Shown here in pieces: positions 45,026 through 53,925 of a stretch of DNA of 64,000 nt. The first letter of the stretch is position 1, and every line of letters starts with the position of its first letter. Source of the stretch: Rhizobium leguminosarum (GTDB lineage Bacteria; Pseudomonadota; Alphaproteobacteria; Rhizobiales; Rhizobiaceae); NCBI RefSeq assembly GCF_001679785.1, contig NZ_CP016289.1, forward strand, positions 62,001-126,000. The letters run 5' to 3'. A model generated the notes under the pieces. The model saw only the letters and a list, made by a program, of their open reading frames with translations, did not search any database and was not told the DNA's origin. Made by a program: the position numbers and the translations under genes.

Positions 45026-45949
45026 ATGGAACGCTCGTTTTTGACGATTGCCGCCGGCGAGAATAATGATGCGATACGCGCGCTTTCGGCGCCGGCGCGG
45101 CTCGAGATGCTCAAGCTGCTCTGCGCCAAAGGGCCGATGAATATCAACGATATCGCGCGTGCTCTTTCTCTTCCTCAATCGACTGTCGCCACCGGGATCC
45201 AAATTTTGGAAGACGCCCGGCTTGTCGATTCCCAGCTGACGAAGGCGCGCAAGGGAAACCAGAAGATCTGCTCTGCGATCTACAGCGAAATTCTGATCAG
45301 CTTTGAGGAAAGTGCCGCCCAAAGGGCCAATAATATCATCGAAGTCGAGATGCCGGTCGGGCTCTACACCAGTTGTGACGTGCATGCGCCCTGTGGTCTT
45401 TGCTCCACCGAGAGCGTCATCGGTCCGCTCGATGTTCCCGACTATTTTCTCGATCCGCAGCGCATGCAGGCCGGGCTCGTCTGGTTCGGCAGGGGCTATG
45501 TAGAATATAAATTCCCCAACAATGCCAAGGTGTTGAACAAGGATATCCGCGCCATCGAGTTTTCGCTGGAGCTATCGTCGGAAGTGCCCGGCACCAATCC
45601 GGACTGGCCTTCCGATATAACGCTCTGGGTCAACGGAATGGCGATCGGCACCTGGACGTCCCCTGGCGACTACGGCGACAAGCGCGGCGCCTTCACGCCG
45701 GCCTGGTGGAAGCTCGAAGGCTCGCAATATGGGATGATGAAGACCTGGAGGATATCGACGCGCGGCACCTTCATCGATGGCGTCGCCGCATCGAATGTCA
45801 CCCTCAGCGACCTCGCGCTTGCCCAGCACTCCTCCATTCGGCTCCGGGTCGGCATCGCCGAGAATGCCGGCCATACCGGCGGCGTGAATATTTTCGGCCG
45901 CGGCTTCGGAAATCACGGGCGCGACATCATCATGCGACTTCACGTCTGA
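45026..45949 (+). CDS. ArsR-type winged-helix regulator with a large C-terminal sensor domain
   Basis: A protein of about 307 residues (start 45023 or 45026, after GGGGGA). Residues about 20-85 are an ArsR-type winged helix (LSAPARLEMLKLLCAKG, INDIARALSLPQSTVATGI). A Cys-rich segment follows (TSCDVHAPCGLCSTE), then a beta-rich domain of about 190 residues with FSLELSSEVPG and ITLWVNGMAIGTW, reminiscent of a carbohydrate-binding sandwich. The fused sensor is larger than in ordinary ArsR proteins. It stands directly before a GH51 gene and an ABC importer, so it is probably their sugar-responsive regulator. Confidence 0.72.
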   Translation: MERSFLTIAAGENNDAIRALSAPARLEMLKLLCAKGPMNINDIARALSLPQSTVATGIQILEDARLVDSQLTKARKGNQKICSAIYSEILISFEESAAQRANNIIEVEMPVGLYTSCDVHAPCGLCSTESVIGPLDVPDYFLDPQRMQAGLVWFGRGYVEYKFPNNAKVLNKDIRAIEFSLELSSEVPGTNPDWPSDITLWVNGMAIGTWTSPGDYGDKRGAFTPAWWKLEGSQYGMMKTWRISTRGTFIDGVAASNVTLSDLALAQHSSIRLRVGIAENAGHTGGVNIFGRGFGNHGRDIIMRLHV

Positions 45950-46159
45950 AAAATCAAAATCGGAAATCTTGATTTAAATATCACATTTTTTTCGGGTTTC
46001 GGCAGCCGATAAAATCGTACAAGCGACTGAAATAAAACAATTTTTTCTGAAATCCATATTAGTATGATTAAAGTCGTAACTTGGTTGACAGAACAACATT
46101 CCTGATATCAAGTTAGAGGCAAGAAAACAAAATATCTGATATATAAACGGGAGGATCCG

Positions 46160-47668
46160 TTGAAGACGAACGTTGTGGTTCACCGCGATTTCCGCATCGC
46201 GACCATCGATTCCAGGCTCTACAGTTCATTTCTCGAGCACCTCGGCAGGGCGATCTACGGGGGCATTTATGAGCCCGGACACCCGACGGCCGATGAGGAC
46301 GGATTCCGCCGCGATGTCCTCGATCTGGTCCGTGAGCTCGACACCCCATATTGCCGTTATCCCGGCGGCAACTTCGTCTCGGCCTATAATTGGGAAGACG
46401 GCGTCGGTCCGCGTGCCGAGCGCCCGGTGCGCCTCGATCTTGCCTGGCGTACCCGTGAAGCCAACCAGATCGGCGTGAATGAATTCGTCGACTGGTGCAA
46501 GAAGGCGAATACCAAGCCGATGCTTGCCGTCAATCTCGGGTCACGCGGCCTGGATGCCGCCCGCAATTTCCTCGAATATTGCAATCATCCGGGCGGCACC
46601 TATTGGTCGGATCTGCGCCGCAAGCACGGCTGGTCCAATCCGCACGATGTCAAATTGTGGTGCCTCGGCAACGAGATGGATGGTCCCTGGCAGGTCGGGC
46701 ACAAGTCGGCTTATGAATATGGCCGGCTGGCGGATGAGACGGCGAAGGCCATGCGCGGCTTCGACAAGTCGCTCGAGCTCGTAGTCTGCGGCTCGTCCAA
46801 TTCCGACATGAAGACCTATCCCGAGTGGGAAGCGCAGGTCCTCGAGCAGTGCTATGACAGCGCCGACCATATCTCGCTGCATATGTATTTTGCCAACCGC
46901 GAGAAAAATACGCTCAACTATCTCGCCCGCGCGACGAAGCTCGACCGCTACATCACCACGATCGGCGGCGTGATCGACTATATCAAGGCGAAAAAACGCT
47001 CGAAGAAGACGATCGGCATTTCCTTCGACGAATGGAACGTCTGGTATCATTCCAACCAGCAGGACAAGGAGATCCTGGCGCGCGACGAATGGCCGGATGC
47101 GCCGCACCTCTTGGAAGACATCTATAATTTCGAGGACGTGCTGCAGGTCGGGGGCATCCTGAACACCTTCATCCGCCGCTCCGACCGCGTGCGCATCGCC
47201 TGCATCGCGCAGCTCGTCAACGTCATCGCCCCGATCATGACCGAGGACGGCGGTGCGGCGTGGCGCCAGACCATTTATTATCCGTTCTATTACGCCTCCA
47301 GATATGGCCGTGGAACGGCGCTGCAGCTGGTCGTCGATGGCCCGACCTATGACAGCGACGAGGAGAACGACGTCCCCTATCTCGACGTATCGGCAGTCCA
47401 TTCCGAAGACGGCAAGACGCTGACCTTCTTTGCCGTCAACCGCCATCCGAGCACGGCGCTCGATCTCGATGTGCGGCTGGAAGGCTTCGCAAATGCCCGG
47501 GTGGTCGAGCAGGTGGAGATGACCCACGGCGATCTGGAAGCCGTCAATACGGCTGCGCGGCCGAAGACGGTCGCCCCCGTCAATGTCGAGAGTGGAAAGA
47601 TCGAGGATGGACGGCTGCGGGCGGCGTTGAAACCGTTCTCCTACAACGTCATCCGGCTGTCGGTGTGA
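46160..47668 (+). CDS. abfA: Alpha-L-arabinofuranosidase, GH51
   Basis: A 502-residue cytoplasmic GH51 enzyme without a signal peptide. The acid/base Glu172 is in CLGNEMDGPWQ and the nucleophile Glu291 in SFDEWNVWY; CRYPGGNFVSAYNWEDG is also family-typical. It removes arabinofuranosyl residues from arabinan or arabinoxylan oligosaccharides taken into the cell. The start is TTG, with GGGAGG just upstream. The AT-rich 210-nt gap before it (45950-46159) carries a repeat of the regulator's half-site. An oligopeptide-type importer follows. Confidence 0.93.
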   Translation: MKTNVVVHRDFRIATIDSRLYSSFLEHLGRAIYGGIYEPGHPTADEDGFRRDVLDLVRELDTPYCRYPGGNFVSAYNWEDGVGPRAERPVRLDLAWRTREANQIGVNEFVDWCKKANTKPMLAVNLGSRGLDAARNFLEYCNHPGGTYWSDLRRKHGWSNPHDVKLWCLGNEMDGPWQVGHKSAYEYGRLADETAKAMRGFDKSLELVVCGSSNSDMKTYPEWEAQVLEQCYDSADHISLHMYFANREKNTLNYLARATKLDRYITTIGGVIDYIKAKKRSKKTIGISFDEWNVWYHSNQQDKEILARDEWPDAPHLLEDIYNFEDVLQVGGILNTFIRRSDRVRIACIAQLVNVIAPIMTEDGGAAWRQTIYYPFYYASRYGRGTALQLVVDGPTYDSDEENDVPYLDVSAVHSEDGKTLTFFAVNRHPSTALDLDVRLEGFANARVVEQVEMTHGDLEAVNTAARPKTVAPVNVESGKIEDGRLRAALKPFSYNVIRLSV

Positions 47669-47854
47669 CAGCTACCGCCGGACGTTCCGGCTGAAGATAT
47701 TCGGCTCGCTGCGAGGAGGCAGGGGGCCGGAGGGATGGTTCACTGAGGTCCCGGACCTGACTGTTCAAGTCCTATGCCTCTGCGAACCGACAACCGCGAC
47801 GTGCCCATGCGTGCCCTTGCGGCCGCCGTATCGTCGCTTTCTAGGGAGGAGTTC

Positions 47855-49759
47855 ATGCAACAGTGGAAGAGGCTCGCATTTGGCGTCGCGCTGGCCGCAC
47901 TCGGCCTGACAGCGACGGCCAATGCCGATGACTACACCTCCTTGCCGCGCAAGGAGACGCTCATCGTCGAAAATCCGGAAGGGACGATCAAAAATCCCGG
48001 CTGGTTCAACATCTGGGTCAATGGTGGCGGCGGCGTATCGACCGGCCTGCAGCAGCTGACCATGGATACGCTCTGGTATATCGACCCCGAACAAGGACTT
48101 GGCGGCGCGACCTGGGACAATTCGCTGGCTGCCGACAAGCCGCAATATAATGCCGACTTCACCGAGATGACCGTGAAACTGCGCAAGGGACTCTTCTGGA
48201 GCGACGGCGTGGAGTTCACGGCAGACGACGTGGTCTATACCGTCAAGACGCAGATGGATCATCCCGGCATGGTCTGGAGTGCTGCCTTCTCAGTGCAGGT
48301 GGCAAGCGTCGAGGCGACCGACCCCTCGACTGTGGTGTTCAAGCTGAAGAAGCCCAATTCGCGCTTCCACGCCATCTTCACCGTTCGCTGGAACGGCGCC
48401 TGGATCATGCCCAAGCATGTCTTCGAGAAAGTCGAAGATCCGCTTCGTTATGATTTCGCCAATCCCGTCTCGCTCGGCGCCTACAAGCTCAAGTCATACG
48501 ACCCCCAGGGCAAGTGGTATACCTGGGAGAAGCGCGACGACTGGCAGCGAACCTCGCTTGCCCGCTTCGGCGAGCCGGCCCCGAAATACGTGACCTATAC
48601 CGATCCGGGCCCGCCGGATAAACGCACCATCGCCCAGCTCGAGCACAATCTCGATATCATTCACGACAACACGCCTGAGGGCATGTTCACGTTGAAGGAA
48701 AAATCCAAGACGATCGAGACATGGTTCCCGGGCTTCCCCTTCGCCCATCCGGACCCGACGCTTCCGGCCGTGATCTTCAACACCCAGAATCCGCCCTTCG
48801 ACAACGCCGATGTACGGTGGGCGCTTGCCCTGCTGATCGACATCAAGGCCGTGGATATGGCGAGCTACCGCGGGGCGGCGACGCTTTCGGCGCTCGGCGT
48901 GCCGCCGACGGCGGCCACGATGAAAGACTATCAGGCGCCGATGCAGGATTGGCTGAAGAATTTCGAGATCGATACCGGCAAGAGCAAGATCAAGCCTTAT
49001 GACCCGACGGTCGGGCAACAGATCGCCGATATCCTGCGCAAGCAGCCGAAGTTCAAGGACCAGATCCCGACCGACCCTGAGGCAATCAGCGGTGCCTTCG
49101 GCTATGGTTGGTGGAAACCGGATCCGAAGGCTGCCGGCGAACTGCTGGAGAAGGCAGGCTTCAAGAAATCCGGTGGCAAATGGCTGACCCCTGATGGACA
49201 GCCCTTCAAAATCCGGATGACGGTGGAAGGCGACACGCGCTCAGTCTTCACCCGCGCCGGGACGCTGATCGCACAGCAATGGGCGGCCTTCGGCATCGAC
49301 GCCAAAGCCGTGCCGGCCGCGAAGCTTTGGCAGACGGCGCTACAGCCCGGCGATTTCCAGGTGGCGATTGCCTGGAGCGTCGAAACCTGGGGCGGCGACC
49401 CCGATCTCTCCTTCTTCCTCGATAGCTGGCATTCGCAGTTCGTGGCCAAGAAGGGTGACAACCAGCCGCCGCGCAACTGGCAGCGCTGGAGCAATCCGGA
49501 GCTCGACAAGATCATCGAGAGCATCCGCGGCATCAGCGCCGACGATCCCAAGGGCATGGAGCTCGGCAAGGATTATCTGAAGCTGGTCGCCCGCGAAATG
49601 CCGACGATCCCCCTGATGTCGTATAACGTCTTCACCTCGATGGATACGACCTATTGGACCGGCTATCCGACGATCGCCGATCCCTATACCGATCCGGTGC
49701 CGAATTGGGCCAACTCCAGGCTGATGATGGTCAAGCTCAAGCCGGCACAACCGAAATAA
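47855..49759 (+). CDS. Oligopeptide-type ABC transporter substrate-binding protein (SBP_bac_5)
   Basis: A 634-residue periplasmic binding protein. The signal peptide ends ANA-DDYTS near residue 24. SBP_bac_5 features include FTEMTVKLRKGLFWSDG with VEFTADDVVYT, and a C-terminal lobe with DPDLSFFLDSWHS. The upstream 27 codons of the frame lack a ribosome site; AGGGAGGAG precedes the ATG at 47855. Being next to a GH51 gene, it more likely binds arabino-oligosaccharides than peptides, as known for related sugar-specific members of this class (inference). Confidence 0.9.
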   Translation: MQQWKRLAFGVALAALGLTATANADDYTSLPRKETLIVENPEGTIKNPGWFNIWVNGGGGVSTGLQQLTMDTLWYIDPEQGLGGATWDNSLAADKPQYNADFTEMTVKLRKGLFWSDGVEFTADDVVYTVKTQMDHPGMVWSAAFSVQVASVEATDPSTVVFKLKKPNSRFHAIFTVRWNGAWIMPKHVFEKVEDPLRYDFANPVSLGAYKLKSYDPQGKWYTWEKRDDWQRTSLARFGEPAPKYVTYTDPGPPDKRTIAQLEHNLDIIHDNTPEGMFTLKEKSKTIETWFPGFPFAHPDPTLPAVIFNTQNPPFDNADVRWALALLIDIKAVDMASYRGAATLSALGVPPTAATMKDYQAPMQDWLKNFEIDTGKSKIKPYDPTVGQQIADILRKQPKFKDQIPTDPEAISGAFGYGWWKPDPKAAGELLEKAGFKKSGGKWLTPDGQPFKIRMTVEGDTRSVFTRAGTLIAQQWAAFGIDAKAVPAAKLWQTALQPGDFQVAIAWSVETWGGDPDLSFFLDSWHSQFVAKKGDNQPPRNWQRWSNPELDKIIESIRGISADDPKGMELGKDYLKLVAREMPTIPLMSYNVFTSMDTTYWTGYPTIADPYTDPVPNWANSRLMMVKLKPAQPK

Positions 49760-49769
49760 TCCTCCCAAC

Positions 49770-49829
49770 GCCGGCGCGAGTGTTGCGCGCCGGCCCCCTA
49801 ATCGACGGGCATGTGGCATGTCCGTCGAT
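49770..49829 (+). promoter_or_regulatory. Two hairpins between binding-protein and permease genes
   Basis: First hairpin: GCCGGCGCG (49770-49778) pairs with CGCGCCGGC (49786-49794). Second: ATCGACGGGCATG (49801-49813) pairs with CATGTCCGTCGAT (49817-49829) with one G-U. Neither has a T-run, so mRNA stabilisation or partial attenuation, rather than full termination, is likely. Confidence 0.6.
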
Positions 49830-49872
49830 CCTTTCCACTTGATGAAGGGAACCAGAGAGGAACCACCGCCCT

Positions 49873-50877
49873 ATGACGTCCTATCTGATCTTTGTGCTGA
49901 AGCGGTTCGGTCAGTTTCTGCTCGTTGTATTCCTTGGCGTGACCATCACATTCTTCGTCACCCACCTGACCCCGATCGATCCGGTCGAAGAAAGCATAGG
50001 CGCCATCACCCAGATGGGGCAGTCCGATCCCAACGCGATCGAGCTGATGCGCCAGTCGCTTCGCGAGCTTTACGGCATGGAGGGCTCGATCTGGCAGCAA
50101 TATCTGAATTTCTGGCTGCGGCTTGCCACAGGCGATCTCGGCCCCTCGCTCTCGGCCTTTCCCACGCCCGTTTCCACCATCATCCTGCGGTCCCTGCCCT
50201 GGACCATCGGTCTGATGACGGTGTCGACGCTGATCACCTTCGTGCTCGGCAATGCCATCGGCGCGCTCGCCGGCTATTACCGCAAGGACATGGTGCTGAA
50301 GGCCGTCAGCCTCGTCTTCATCGCCCTGCTTCCCATTCCCTATTACATTCTGGCCTTCGTGCTTTTGATTGTGTTCGGCTACCTCTGGCCGGTGCTGCCG
50401 ATCAATGGCGGCTACGAGATGAACGCCAATCTGGACCTCTCCTTTGCCCTGGTCCTCGATATCCTGAAACACTCGATCCTGCCGGCTTTGTCGCTGATCA
50501 TGGTCGGAACCGGCAGCTGGCTGATCGGCATGCGCGCGCTCGTTTCCAACATCATCACCGAGGATTACGTCGTCTTCGCCGAGCTTGGCGGCGTCCCGAA
50601 GCGAAAGATCCTGCGCTCCTATATCGCCCGCAATGCCATGGTGCCGCAGTTCACCGGGCTGGCCATGTCGCTCGGCGCGATCTTCAACGGCACGGTCATC
50701 ACCGAAATCGTCTTCGGCTATCCGGGCATCGGAAACCTGCTGATCGAAGCGGTGCATGCCGGCGACTACAGCCTGGTGCTCGGCCTCAGCGCATTGTCGA
50801 TTGTCGGCGTCGCCGCCGCCGTCTTCATCATCGACATTCTGAGCCCGCTGATCGACCCGCGCATCAAGGTGGAATAG
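49873..50877 (+). CDS. Oligopeptide-type ABC transporter permease (DppB-like)
   Basis: A 334-residue permease with six spans; the N-terminus YLIFVLKRFGQFLLVVFLGV and the EAA loop region FAELGGVPKRKILRSYIARN are typical of DppB-type subunits. The C-terminal part has GYPGIGNLLIEAVHAGDY. It is followed 3 nt later by the DppC-like gene. Confidence 0.93.
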   Translation: MTSYLIFVLKRFGQFLLVVFLGVTITFFVTHLTPIDPVEESIGAITQMGQSDPNAIELMRQSLRELYGMEGSIWQQYLNFWLRLATGDLGPSLSAFPTPVSTIILRSLPWTIGLMTVSTLITFVLGNAIGALAGYYRKDMVLKAVSLVFIALLPIPYYILAFVLLIVFGYLWPVLPINGGYEMNANLDLSFALVLDILKHSILPALSLIMVGTGSWLIGMRALVSNIITEDYVVFAELGGVPKRKILRSYIARNAMVPQFTGLAMSLGAIFNGTVITEIVFGYPGIGNLLIEAVHAGDYSLVLGLSALSIVGVAAAVFIIDILSPLIDPRIKVE

Positions 50878-50880
50878 AGC

Positions 50881-51738
50881 ATGTTTACGATCGTCCGCGA
50901 CCTTGCGCGCCAGAATATGGAATTCCTCTGCGGCCTGCTGCTCTTTGCCGTCATCGTTGGATTGATAGTGGTGTCGTATTTCTCGCCTTACAGCGCGACC
51001 GACATCTATCTTCTGCCGCCCGATATGCCGCCCGATGGCGAATATTGGCTCGGCACGACGTCGCGCGGCCAGGACGTTTTCTGGCAATTGACGACCGCGC
51101 TCAGGAACACCCTGTTTTTCGGCATCGGCGTCGCCTTCATTTCACGCATCATCTCGCTGGTCGTCGGCCTCGTCGCCGGCTATGCCGGAGGCGCGGTCGA
51201 CAGGGTGCTGATGGCCATCAACGACAGCGTCATGGTCATCCCGCAATTCCCGCTGCTGATCCTTTTCTACTTCGTGCTGAAGGACAGCATGACCTGGACG
51301 GCGCTGATCCTCATCATGGCCTCGCTCGGCTGGTCCTACGACGCACGCCTCATCCGTTCGGTGGCGATCAGCCTGAAGACGAGATCCTTCACCACCCAGA
51401 GCGTCTATTCCGGCATGAGCATGCGCAAGATCCTCATCGAGGAGCACCTGCCCTATGTTCTGCCGATCGTCTTTGCCACCACGATGAACAACATGATCTG
51501 GTCGATCGGCATGGAGATCACCCTGTCGGTGCTGGGCTTCACCGATATCGAGACGCCGACCATGGGCATGATGATCTATTGGGCCAATGCGCATTCGGCG
51601 CTGATATCGGGCATATGGTGGTGGGTGGCCGCCCCCGTCGCCGTCATCGTCGTCCTCTTCCTGGCACTCTTCCTGCTGTCCATGTCGATGAACGAATACA
51701 ATGATCCGCGCAGCCGGCTGAACCGGATGGGAAGTTAG
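50881..51738 (+). CDS. Oligopeptide-type ABC transporter permease (DppC-like)
   Basis: A 285-residue permease with six spans and the DppC features YWLGTTSRGQDVFWQ and the EAA-type loop TQSVYSGMSMRKILIEEHLP. It pairs with the DppB-like subunit and ends 1 nt before the first ATPase gene. Confidence 0.93.
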   Translation: MFTIVRDLARQNMEFLCGLLLFAVIVGLIVVSYFSPYSATDIYLLPPDMPPDGEYWLGTTSRGQDVFWQLTTALRNTLFFGIGVAFISRIISLVVGLVAGYAGGAVDRVLMAINDSVMVIPQFPLLILFYFVLKDSMTWTALILIMASLGWSYDARLIRSVAISLKTRSFTTQSVYSGMSMRKILIEEHLPYVLPIVFATTMNNMIWSIGMEITLSVLGFTDIETPTMGMMIYWANAHSALISGIWWWVAAPVAVIVVLFLALFLLSMSMNEYNDPRSRLNRMGS

Positions 51739-51739
51739 T

Positions 51740-52729
51740 ATGGATCCTTTGGTCGAAATTGAGAATCTGAAAGCCTATTACCGTGCCTTCCTCTTTGGCG
51801 TCGATCGCGAGGTGCGCGCCGTTGATGATATCAGCCTGACGATTGCCCGCGGCGAGGTCTATGGCGTTGCCGGTGAATCGAGCAGCGGAAAAACCACCCT
51901 GATCAAGACCATTGCCGGCGCGATCCGGCCGCCGCTGCGGGTCGTGTCGGGAAAAGTGACATTCCATTTCGACGGCGGCACCCAGGATATCTACGCGATG
52001 AAGCCGGAGGATCGGCTGGCGCTGCGCTGGAAGCATCTGTCCTATATCATGCAGGGCTCGATGAATGTGCTCAATCCGGTGCGCCGGATCCGTCATTCCT
52101 TCACCGATTTCGCCTTTCGCCACATGAAGGTCAGCGGCCCGGTCTTTTTCGAAAGGGTCGCCACCCATCTGCAGCGGCTGAAGCTCGATCCCCATCTGCT
52201 CGATGCCTATCCCCACGAGCTGTCAGGCGGCATGCGCCAGCGCATGACCATTGCGCTGGCGACGATCCTGACGCCGGAATTCATCATCGCCGACGAACCG
52301 ACGACCGCGCTCGACGTGATCGTTCAGCGCGACGTGCTCTCGATGATCCGCGAAATCCAGCGCGAGATGGGCTCGTCCTTCCTGTTCGTCACCCATGACA
52401 TGGGGGTTCACGCGACGGTCTCCGACCGCATCGGCATCGTCTATGCCGGGCGTCTCGTCGAGGAAGCGCCGACCCCCAAGCTATTCAGCAAACCGCTCCA
52501 CCCCTATACGCAGCACCTCGTCGGCAGCCTGCCGCGCATCGGCGACGCGACGGCCCGCCCTTCGCTGGAGGGGCGTCCGCCGAACCTCGCCATGCCCCCG
52601 GAGGGCTGCCGGTTCCACCCGCGCTGTCCGAAGCGCATGGAGATCTGCTCGCAGAAGGTTCCGCCGCTCGTCACCGTCGAGCCGGGGCGGCGGGTGGCGT
52701 GTTTTGCCGTTACGGGAGATCAGGTTTGA
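51740..52729 (+). CDS. Oligopeptide-type ABC transporter ATPase (DppD-like)
   Basis: A 329-residue ATPase: Walker [10 protein letters not shown], signature [10 protein letters not shown], Walker [14 protein letters not shown] and switch FVTHDMGVH. The C-terminal oligopeptide-type extension carries cysteines in [14 protein letters not shown], which in this family can bind a [4Fe-4S] cluster. Its stop overlaps the next gene's start (TTGA). Confidence 0.93.
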   Translation: MDPLVEIENLKAYYRAFLFGVDREVRAVDDISLTIARGEVYGVAGESSSGKTTLIKTIAGAIRPPLRVVSGKVTFHFDGGTQDIYAMKPEDRLALRWKHLSYIMQGSMNVLNPVRRIRHSFTDFAFRHMKVSGPVFFERVATHLQRLKLDPHLLDAYPHELSGGMRQRMTIALATILTPEFIIADEPTTALDVIVQRDVLSMIREIQREMGSSFLFVTHDMGVHATVSDRIGIVYAGRLVEEAPTPKLFSKPLHPYTQHLVGSLPRIGDATARPSLEGRPPNLAMPPEGCRFHPRCPKRMEICSQKVPPLVTVEPGRRVACFAVTGDQV

Positions 52730-53538
52730 GCGCTCTTCTTAGCCTCTCGCATGTCACCAAAGTCTACCGCCAGGGCGGCATGCTCGGCCGGCGCCTGATC
52801 ACGGCGGTCAAGGACGTCAGCTTCGAACTCGGCGCGGAGCCGGAGATCCTCTCGATCGTCGGCGAATCCGGCTCGGGAAAATCGACGATCGCGGCGATGA
52901 TCCTCGGCCAGACCGCACCGACGGAAGGCGAGCTTCAATTCAGCGGCAGGACCGTCGCCATCCATAGCAGAGCCGAACGCACGGCTTTCATGAAAGAGGT
53001 CCAGCCGGTTCTGCAGAACCCCTTCGAAGCCTTCAATCCACTGAAACGTGTCGATCGTTATCTCTTCGAGACCGCCCGCAATTTTTCGTTCTCGGGAAAA
53101 CGGCCGGACCGGCAGCAGGCGGAGAAGATGGCGGATGCAGCCCTCGTCCATGTCGGCCTGACCCTTGAAGAAGTGAAAGGCCGGTTTCCCCACGAACTCT
53201 CCGGCGGCCAGCTTCAGCGCGTCGCCATCGCCCGCGCGCTGATCCCGCAACCCCGCCTGCTGGTGGCCGATGAACCGGTCTCCATGGTCGACGCCTCGCT
53301 GCGCATGGCGATCGTCAATCTCTTCGGCCGCCTGAAAAACGAGCTCGGTCTTTCCATCGTCTACATCACCCACGACCTCGCCACCGCCTATTATATCAGC
53401 GACAACATCATCATCATGCGCAAGGGTGAAATCGTCGAGCGAGGACAGGCGCGAGCCGTGCTGGATGATCCGCAGCATGAGTATTCGCGGGCGCTGAAGG
53501 ATGCGGTGCTGGCGGCGGATTTTAGTGCGGCGGTGTGA
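52726..53538 (+). CDS. Oligopeptide-type ABC transporter ATPase (DppF-like)
   Basis: A 270-residue ATPase: Walker A GESGSGKST, signature ELSGGQLQRVAIA, Walker B LLVADEPVSMVD and switch YITHDLATAYYI. The start is TTG at 52726, overlapping the previous TGA, with GGGAG upstream; a start at 52699 would lie inside the previous gene without a ribosome site. Last gene of the importer operon and the boundary before the candidate defence island. Confidence 0.92.
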   Translation: MSALLSLSHVTKVYRQGGMLGRRLITAVKDVSFELGAEPEILSIVGESGSGKSTIAAMILGQTAPTEGELQFSGRTVAIHSRAERTAFMKEVQPVLQNPFEAFNPLKRVDRYLFETARNFSFSGKRPDRQQAEKMADAALVHVGLTLEEVKGRFPHELSGGQLQRVAIARALIPQPRLLVADEPVSMVDASLRMAIVNLFGRLKNELGLSIVYITHDLATAYYISDNIIIMRKGEIVERGQARAVLDDPQHEYSRALKDAVLAADFSAAV

Positions 53539-53925
53539 GTGGTGCGGGAAGATGAGGAGAATGCTACATACAGCTTTCCTCTATAGGACGCGGCGACGGC
53601 TCTCTTCGCAGGATGGCAATGGTGATTTCAGACGATCGAACTGTTGACGTCGTCCCGCTCTTGCGCCCGCAGGTCGACCGCAACAAGCTATGCGAAGCGG
53701 TGGACAAGCTAGATAGCCGCACAATCGACAACTAGAACAAGATCCTCATATTGTTAGACGATTCTATCTTAATGCGGACCAGTGCGCACGCATAAACCAA
53801 TTCGATGACGAGGATCATGCAAGAACCCAGAGAACTGAATCGTATAGTCTGGATGCCAGTCGGCTCGAGCCTGATCCTGAAATGAATGACAGCTATCTCA
53901 AGCCAGAGCGAACGGACTACTTTTG
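53539..53925. other. Intergenic boundary between transporter operon and candidate defence island
   Basis: A 387-nt stretch, visibly more AT-rich than the transporter genes. It contains a 40-residue frame at 53613-53735 on the plus strand (MAMVISDDRTVDVVPLLRPQ, in part) with no recognised family or good ribosome site. No tRNA, integrase or attachment repeat was seen. Confidence 0.4.

Noticed and set aside
49818..51704. 628-residue plus-strand open frame
   Set aside because: Out-of-frame shadow of two clear permease genes; composition dominated by Arg, His and Asp.
18375..53538. A functional link between the arabinose biosynthesis cluster and the GH51 locus
   Set aside because: The DprE-type route makes D-arabinofuranose donors, while GH51 enzymes act on L-arabinofuranosides; shared sugar name only.
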